A stretch of 64,000 bases of DNA from Geodermatophilus pulveris (GTDB taxonomy: Bacteria > Actinomycetota > Actinomycetes > Mycobacteriales > Geodermatophilaceae). The position numbers were made by a program, and so were the translations under genes. The notes beneath the pieces are model-generated. The model did no database searches. It had not been told where the DNA came from and saw only the letters and a program-made list of their open reading frames with translations. The stretch spans positions 1-64,000 of the forward strand of contig NZ_FZOO01000004.1 in assembly GCF_900188375.1 (NCBI RefSeq). Direction: 5' to 3'. This document shows positions 60,916-64,000 of the stretch, piece after piece. Within the stretch, counting starts at the first letter, position 1, and each line of letters begins with the position of its first letter.

Positions 60916-62325
60916 TCAGAGCGGGATGTTGCCGTGCGCCCCGCGGCCGGCCGGTGCCGCCGCCAGCGCCGCCACGAGCCGCCGCCGGGTGCGCGACGGG
61001 TCGACCACCTCGTCGACGACGCCGAGCTGCACGGCCCGGTCGACCCCGCCGGCGATCCGTTCGTGCTCGGCGGCCAGCCGGGCGTGCAGCGCCTCCCGCT
61101 CCCCGGAGGGGACGGCGGCCAGCCGCTTGCGGTGCAGGATGCCGACGGCGGCCTTGGCGCCCATCACCGCGACCTCGGCGCCGGGCCAGGCGAGCACCGT
61201 CGTCGCGCCGAGCGAGCGGGCGTTCATCGCGATGTAGGCCCCGCCGTAGGCCTTGCGGGTCACCAGCGTCACCCGGGGCACCACCGCCTCGGCGAAGGCG
61301 TGCAGCAGCTTCGCGCCGCGGCGCACCACGCCGTCCCACTCCTGGCCGACGCCGGGCAGGTAACCGGGGACGTCGACGACTACCACCAGCGGGACGCCGA
61401 ACGCGTCGCACATCCGCACGAAGCGGGCCGCCTTCTCCGCCGACGCGGAATCCAGGCAGCCACCCAGCCGCAGCGGGTTGTTGGCGACCACCCCGACGGT
61501 GCGGCCGGCCAGCCGGCCCAGGGCGGTGACGACGTTGGGTGCCCAGCGCGCGTGCAGCTCCAGCGGCGGGCCGTCGAGGACGGCGGACACCAGCGGCTTG
61601 ACGTCGTAGGCCCGGTTGGCCTGCTCGGGCAGCAGCGCGCGCAGGTCGACGTCCGGCCCGCTGCCCGCCGGGTCGAGGACGCCCTGGGCGGCCAGCAGGT
61701 CGACGGCCTGCCGCGCCGCCCCCAGCGCCGCCTCCTCCGAGGCGGTGACCACGTGGACGACGCCGCTGCGCCGGCCGTGGGTGTCCGGGCCGCCCAGGCT
61801 CTCCATGTCGACGTCCTCGCCGGTGACCGAGCGGACGACGTCCGGCCCGGTGACGAACACCCGCCCGGCCGGGCCCATGACCACCAGGTCGGTCAGCGCC
61901 GGGCCGTAGGCGGCGCCGCCGGCGGCCGGCCCGAGGACGACGGAGACCTGCGGCACCCGCCCGGAGGCGCGCACCATCGCCGCGAAGACCTCGCCCACCG
62001 CGTGCAGCGCGCCGACGCCCTCGGCCAGCCGCGCGCCGCCGGAGTGCCAGAAGCCGACGACCGGCACCCGCTCGCGCACCGCGGTGTCGATGGCGTCCAC
62101 GACGTGCCGGCAGCCGTCCACGCCCATCGCCCCGCCCATGACGGTGGCGTCGGTGCAGTAGGCGACCGCCGGGGTGCCCGCGACGGTGCCCCGGGCCGCG
62201 ACGACGCCCGAGGAGTCGCGCGGGCCGAGCAGGGACAGCGAGCCGGGGTCGAGCAGGCGGGCCAGGCGGTCGCCGGGGTCGCGCGGGTCGGTGGTGGTCG
62301 GGGGAGCGGCGTGCAGCGTGGTCAT
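60916..62325 (-). CDS. acyl-CoA carboxylase carboxyltransferase (AccD-type beta subunit)
   Basis: 469 residues of the carboxyltransferase superfamily. Regions include GFWHSGGARLAEGV (oxyanion), LGPAAGGAAYGPALTDL, and in the second half VVVVDVPGYLPGVGQEWDGVV and TRKAYGGAYIAMNARSLGA. It makes malonyl-CoA (or another acyl) for the adjacent fatty-acid synthase. The biotin carboxylase subunit is elsewhere. ATG 62325 is 8 nt after fabF. The place in a fabH-acpP-fabF-accD operon recalls mycobacterial accD6. Confidence 0.9.
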   Translation of the reverse strand: MTTLHAAPPTTTDPRDPGDRLARLLDPGSLSLLGPRDSSGVVAARGTVAGTPAVAYCTDATVMGGAMGVDGCRHVVDAIDTAVRERVPVVGFWHSGGARLAEGVGALHAVGEVFAAMVRASGRVPQVSVVLGPAAGGAAYGPALTDLVVMGPAGRVFVTGPDVVRSVTGEDVDMESLGGPDTHGRRSGVVHVVTASEEAALGAARQAVDLLAAQGVLDPAGSGPDVDLRALLPEQANRAYDVKPLVSAVLDGPPLELHARWAPNVVTALGRLAGRTVGVVANNPLRLGGCLDSASAEKAARFVRMCDAFGVPLVVVVDVPGYLPGVGQEWDGVVRRGAKLLHAFAEAVVPRVTLVTRKAYGGAYIAMNARSLGATTVLAWPGAEVAVMGAKAAVGILHRKRLAAVPSGEREALHARLAAEHERIAGGVDRAVQLGVVDEVVDPSRTRRRLVAALAAAPAGRGAHGNIPL

Positions 62326-62333
62326 CGGACTCG

Positions 62334-63575
62334 TCAGGCGGTGGTGAAGACCAGGGCGATGTTGTGGCCGCCGAAACCGAAGGAGTCGTTGACCGCGGCC
62401 TCGAGCCGGGCCTTCCGCGGCTCGCGGCGCACGATGTCGAGGGCCTGGACGGCGGCGTCGTCGTCCGGGTCGTCGAGGTTCGCGGTGGCCGGCACCAGCT
62501 GCTCGCGCAGCGCGAGGATGGTGAACACCGACTCCAGCGCGCCCGCGGCGCCCAGCAGGTGCCCGGTCTGGCTCTTGGTGGCCGTCACGAGGGCGTGCTC
62601 GCCGACGGTGTCCCGGATGGCGGCGGCCTCCGCGGTGTCGCCCACCGGCGTGGACGTGGCGTGCGCGTTGACGTGGCCGATGTCGGCGGCGGTCAGCCCG
62701 GCGTCGCGCAGCGCCGCGGCGATGGCCCGGCCGGCGCCCTCGCCCTCGGGGTGCGGCGCGACCAGGTCGTAGCCGTCGGCGGTGCCGGCGGCCCCGGCGA
62801 GGCGGGCGTGCACGCGGGCGCCGCGGGCGCGCGCGGCGTCGCCGCGCTCGAGCACCAGCGCGGCCGCGCCCTCGCCGAGCACGAAGCCGTCGCGGGCCTT
62901 GTCGAACGGCCGGGAGGCGCGCTCGGGCTCGTCGTTGCGGGTGCTCATGGCGCGCATCGAGGCGAAGCCGGCCATCGGCAGCGGGTGCACGCAGGCCTCC
63001 GCGCCGCCGACCAGCACCACGTCGGCGCGGTCCAGCCGCAGCAGGTCCAGCCCCCAGCGGATGGCCTCCGCACCCGAGGCGCAGGCGCTCACCGGGGCGT
63101 GCACGCCGCCCTTGGCGCCGACCGCCAGCCCCACCGCGGCGGCCGGGCCGTTCGGCATGAGCATCGGGATGGTGAACGGGGAGACCCGCTTGGGGCCCTT
63201 CTCCTCCAGGATGTCGTCCTGGCCGAGCAGGGTCAGCGCCCCGCCGATGCCGGTGCCGAAGACGACGGCGACCCGCAGGGGGTCGACCCCGGCGTCGGCC
63301 GCCCCGGAGTGCCGCCAGGCCTCCTCGGCGGCGACCACGGCCACCTGCTGGCTGCGGTCGAGCCGGCGGGCGCGGACGCGGTCGATCTGGGTGGACGGCT
63401 CGGTGGCCAGCCGGGCGACGAGCTGGGCGGGGAAGTCCCGGGCCCACTCGTCGGTGAGCCGGCTGACCCCCGACCGCCCGGCCAGCAGTGCGTCCCACGT
63501 GCTGGCGACGTCGCTCCCGAGCGGCGTGGTGGCGCCGAGTCCGGTGACGACGACGTCACCGATGGACGTGCTCAT
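62334..63575 (-). CDS. fabF: beta-ketoacyl-ACP synthase II
   Basis: 413-residue condensing enzyme. The Cys-His-His triad is C165 (SACASGAEA), H305 (VNAHATSTP) and H339 (K334-S-Q-T-G-H). The NDSFGFGGHNIALVF ending is typical. It elongates acyl-ACP with malonyl-ACP. ATG 63575 follows AGGAGGA. It lies 48 nt after acpP in the type II fatty-acid-synthase operon. Confidence 0.96.
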   Translation of the reverse strand: MSTSIGDVVVTGLGATTPLGSDVASTWDALLAGRSGVSRLTDEWARDFPAQLVARLATEPSTQIDRVRARRLDRSQQVAVVAAEEAWRHSGAADAGVDPLRVAVVFGTGIGGALTLLGQDDILEEKGPKRVSPFTIPMLMPNGPAAAVGLAVGAKGGVHAPVSACASGAEAIRWGLDLLRLDRADVVLVGGAEACVHPLPMAGFASMRAMSTRNDEPERASRPFDKARDGFVLGEGAAALVLERGDAARARGARVHARLAGAAGTADGYDLVAPHPEGEGAGRAIAAALRDAGLTAADIGHVNAHATSTPVGDTAEAAAIRDTVGEHALVTATKSQTGHLLGAAGALESVFTILALREQLVPATANLDDPDDDAAVQALDIVRREPRKARLEAAVNDSFGFGGHNIALVFTTA

Positions 63576-63623
63576 GACGGGTTCCTCCTGGGGCGGGCGG
63601 GCGGGGGCCGGGGGCGCCTCTTC

Positions 63624-63875
63624 CTAGGCGCGGTTCTTCTGGATGTAGTCCATGGCGTCGCCGACGGTCTTGATGTTGGCCAGCTCGTCGTCGGGGATGG
63701 CGACGCCGAACTTGTCCTCGACCGCGGTGGCGATCTCGACCATCGACAGGGAGTCGACGTCGAGGTCCTCGGTGAACGACTTCTCGGGGGTGGCGTCTGC
63801 GGGGGCGACGCCCGCGACCTCCTCCAGGATCTCGGCCAGACCGGTCTGGATGTCCGCGTTCGCGGGCTCGCTCAC
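63624..63875 (-). CDS. acpP: acyl carrier protein
   Basis: 83-residue acidic protein. The 4'-phosphopantetheine serine is S42 in DVDSLSMVEI, and the ending IPDDELANIKTVGDAMDYI is typical of fatty-acid ACP. It starts at GTG 63875 with a GAGAGGA site. It lies between fabH and fabF as in other actinobacteria. Confidence 0.96.
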   Translation of the reverse strand: MSEPANADIQTGLAEILEEVAGVAPADATPEKSFTEDLDVDSLSMVEIATAVEDKFGVAIPDDELANIKTVGDAMDYIQKNRA

Positions 63876-63949
63876 GTGCAGGTCCTCTCTCTCGGGTGGG
63901 GCGGGGGTCCCGCCGTCGGGCCGGTCGGCCCGGGGGTCAGTGGGGCCGC

Positions 63950-64000
63950 TCAGGGCAGGATGACGACCTGGCCGGCGAAGGTGAGGCCGGCGCCGTAGCC
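63950..64000 (-). CDS. fabH: beta-ketoacyl-ACP synthase III, C-terminal fragment (cut by window edge)
   Basis: Only the last 16 codons and the TGA (63952-63950) are visible: GYGAGLTFAGQVVILP, the conserved ending of FabH proteins. Its place before acpP and fabF matches the actinobacterial fab operon, where FabH starts synthesis from acyl-CoA and malonyl-ACP. Confidence 0.85.
   Translation of the reverse strand, partial: GYGAGLTFAGQVVILP

Noticed and set aside
62364-63998. 544-codon plus-strand frame opposite fabF-acpP
   Set aside because: Antisense shadow of well-recognised genes; Gly/Arg/Val-rich, no domain.

Overview
High-GC actinobacterial chromosome. GTG starts, many GTGA/ATGA gene overlaps, a DUF222/HNH ('13E12') relic, DUF3145, DUF5313, DUF2505, a furA-katG pair, a c-di-AMP riboswitch before a cell-wall peptidase and an IdeR-type iron box all point to Actinomycetia. 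A member of Geodermatophilaceae (Blastococcus, Modestobacter, Geodermatophilus) is my best guess, but this rests on gene content and style only.

Layout. 1-2674 (minus): end of an aromatic-catabolic operon, metallo-beta-lactamase-fold protein, FAD monooxygenase, then the 5' end of homogentisate dioxygenase. It is divergent from 2880-7620 (plus), a branched-chain-amino-acid-type ABC importer in which one permease is fused to one ATPase. 7638-16203: complete upper phenylacetate pathway, paaABCDE plus a thioesterase on the minus strand and paaK-paaR-paaZ on the plus strand. Two matching palindromes lie between them, each just downstream of a promoter-like sequence, as expected for TetR-type PaaR control.

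16207-29826 is an accessory stretch: STAS-like protein, a channel-like protein without a selectivity filter, secreted 5'-nucleotidase, a frameshifted DUF222/HNH pseudogene with 15-bp repeats, a possible reverse-transcriptase tail, a PhoD phosphatase interrupted by one TGA, an iron-box gene encoding a catalytically dead ABC-ATPase-like protein, a DUF1540 protein, a sulfurtransferase and a GGDEF-EAL protein. 30018-41345 holds metabolic genes: Zn-alcohol dehydrogenase, pyrophosphatase, MalY-type lyase, fused GlcD-GlcF-like oxidoreductase, lycopene cyclase, esterase, alpha-glucosidase and a glutamine-amidotransferase-like protein.

41660-56664 is a transport, stress and redox region: an MFS exporter overlapping an unusual NhaA-DsbA-cNMP-thioredoxin-like fusion, hemerythrin, glutaryl-CoA-dehydrogenase-like enzyme, K+ channel with RCK domain, Ser/Thr kinase, universal stress protein, a bile-acid-symporter-family carrier, katG-furA and a tRNA with CAT anticodon. 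56929-59839: promoter, ydaO-type (c-di-AMP) riboswitch, M23 peptidase, maleylpyruvate-isomerase-like protein and a GGDEF remnant. 60228-64000: DUF3145 and, on the minus strand, the type II fatty-acid synthase operon fabH-acpP-fabF-accD, cut by the window end.

Together the left third describes import and breakdown of aromatic acids. Phenylacetate goes through PaaK, the PaaABCDE epoxidase and PaaZ ring opening; homogentisate goes through HmgA. The most unusual single gene is the four-domain NhaA fusion at 43180-45822.
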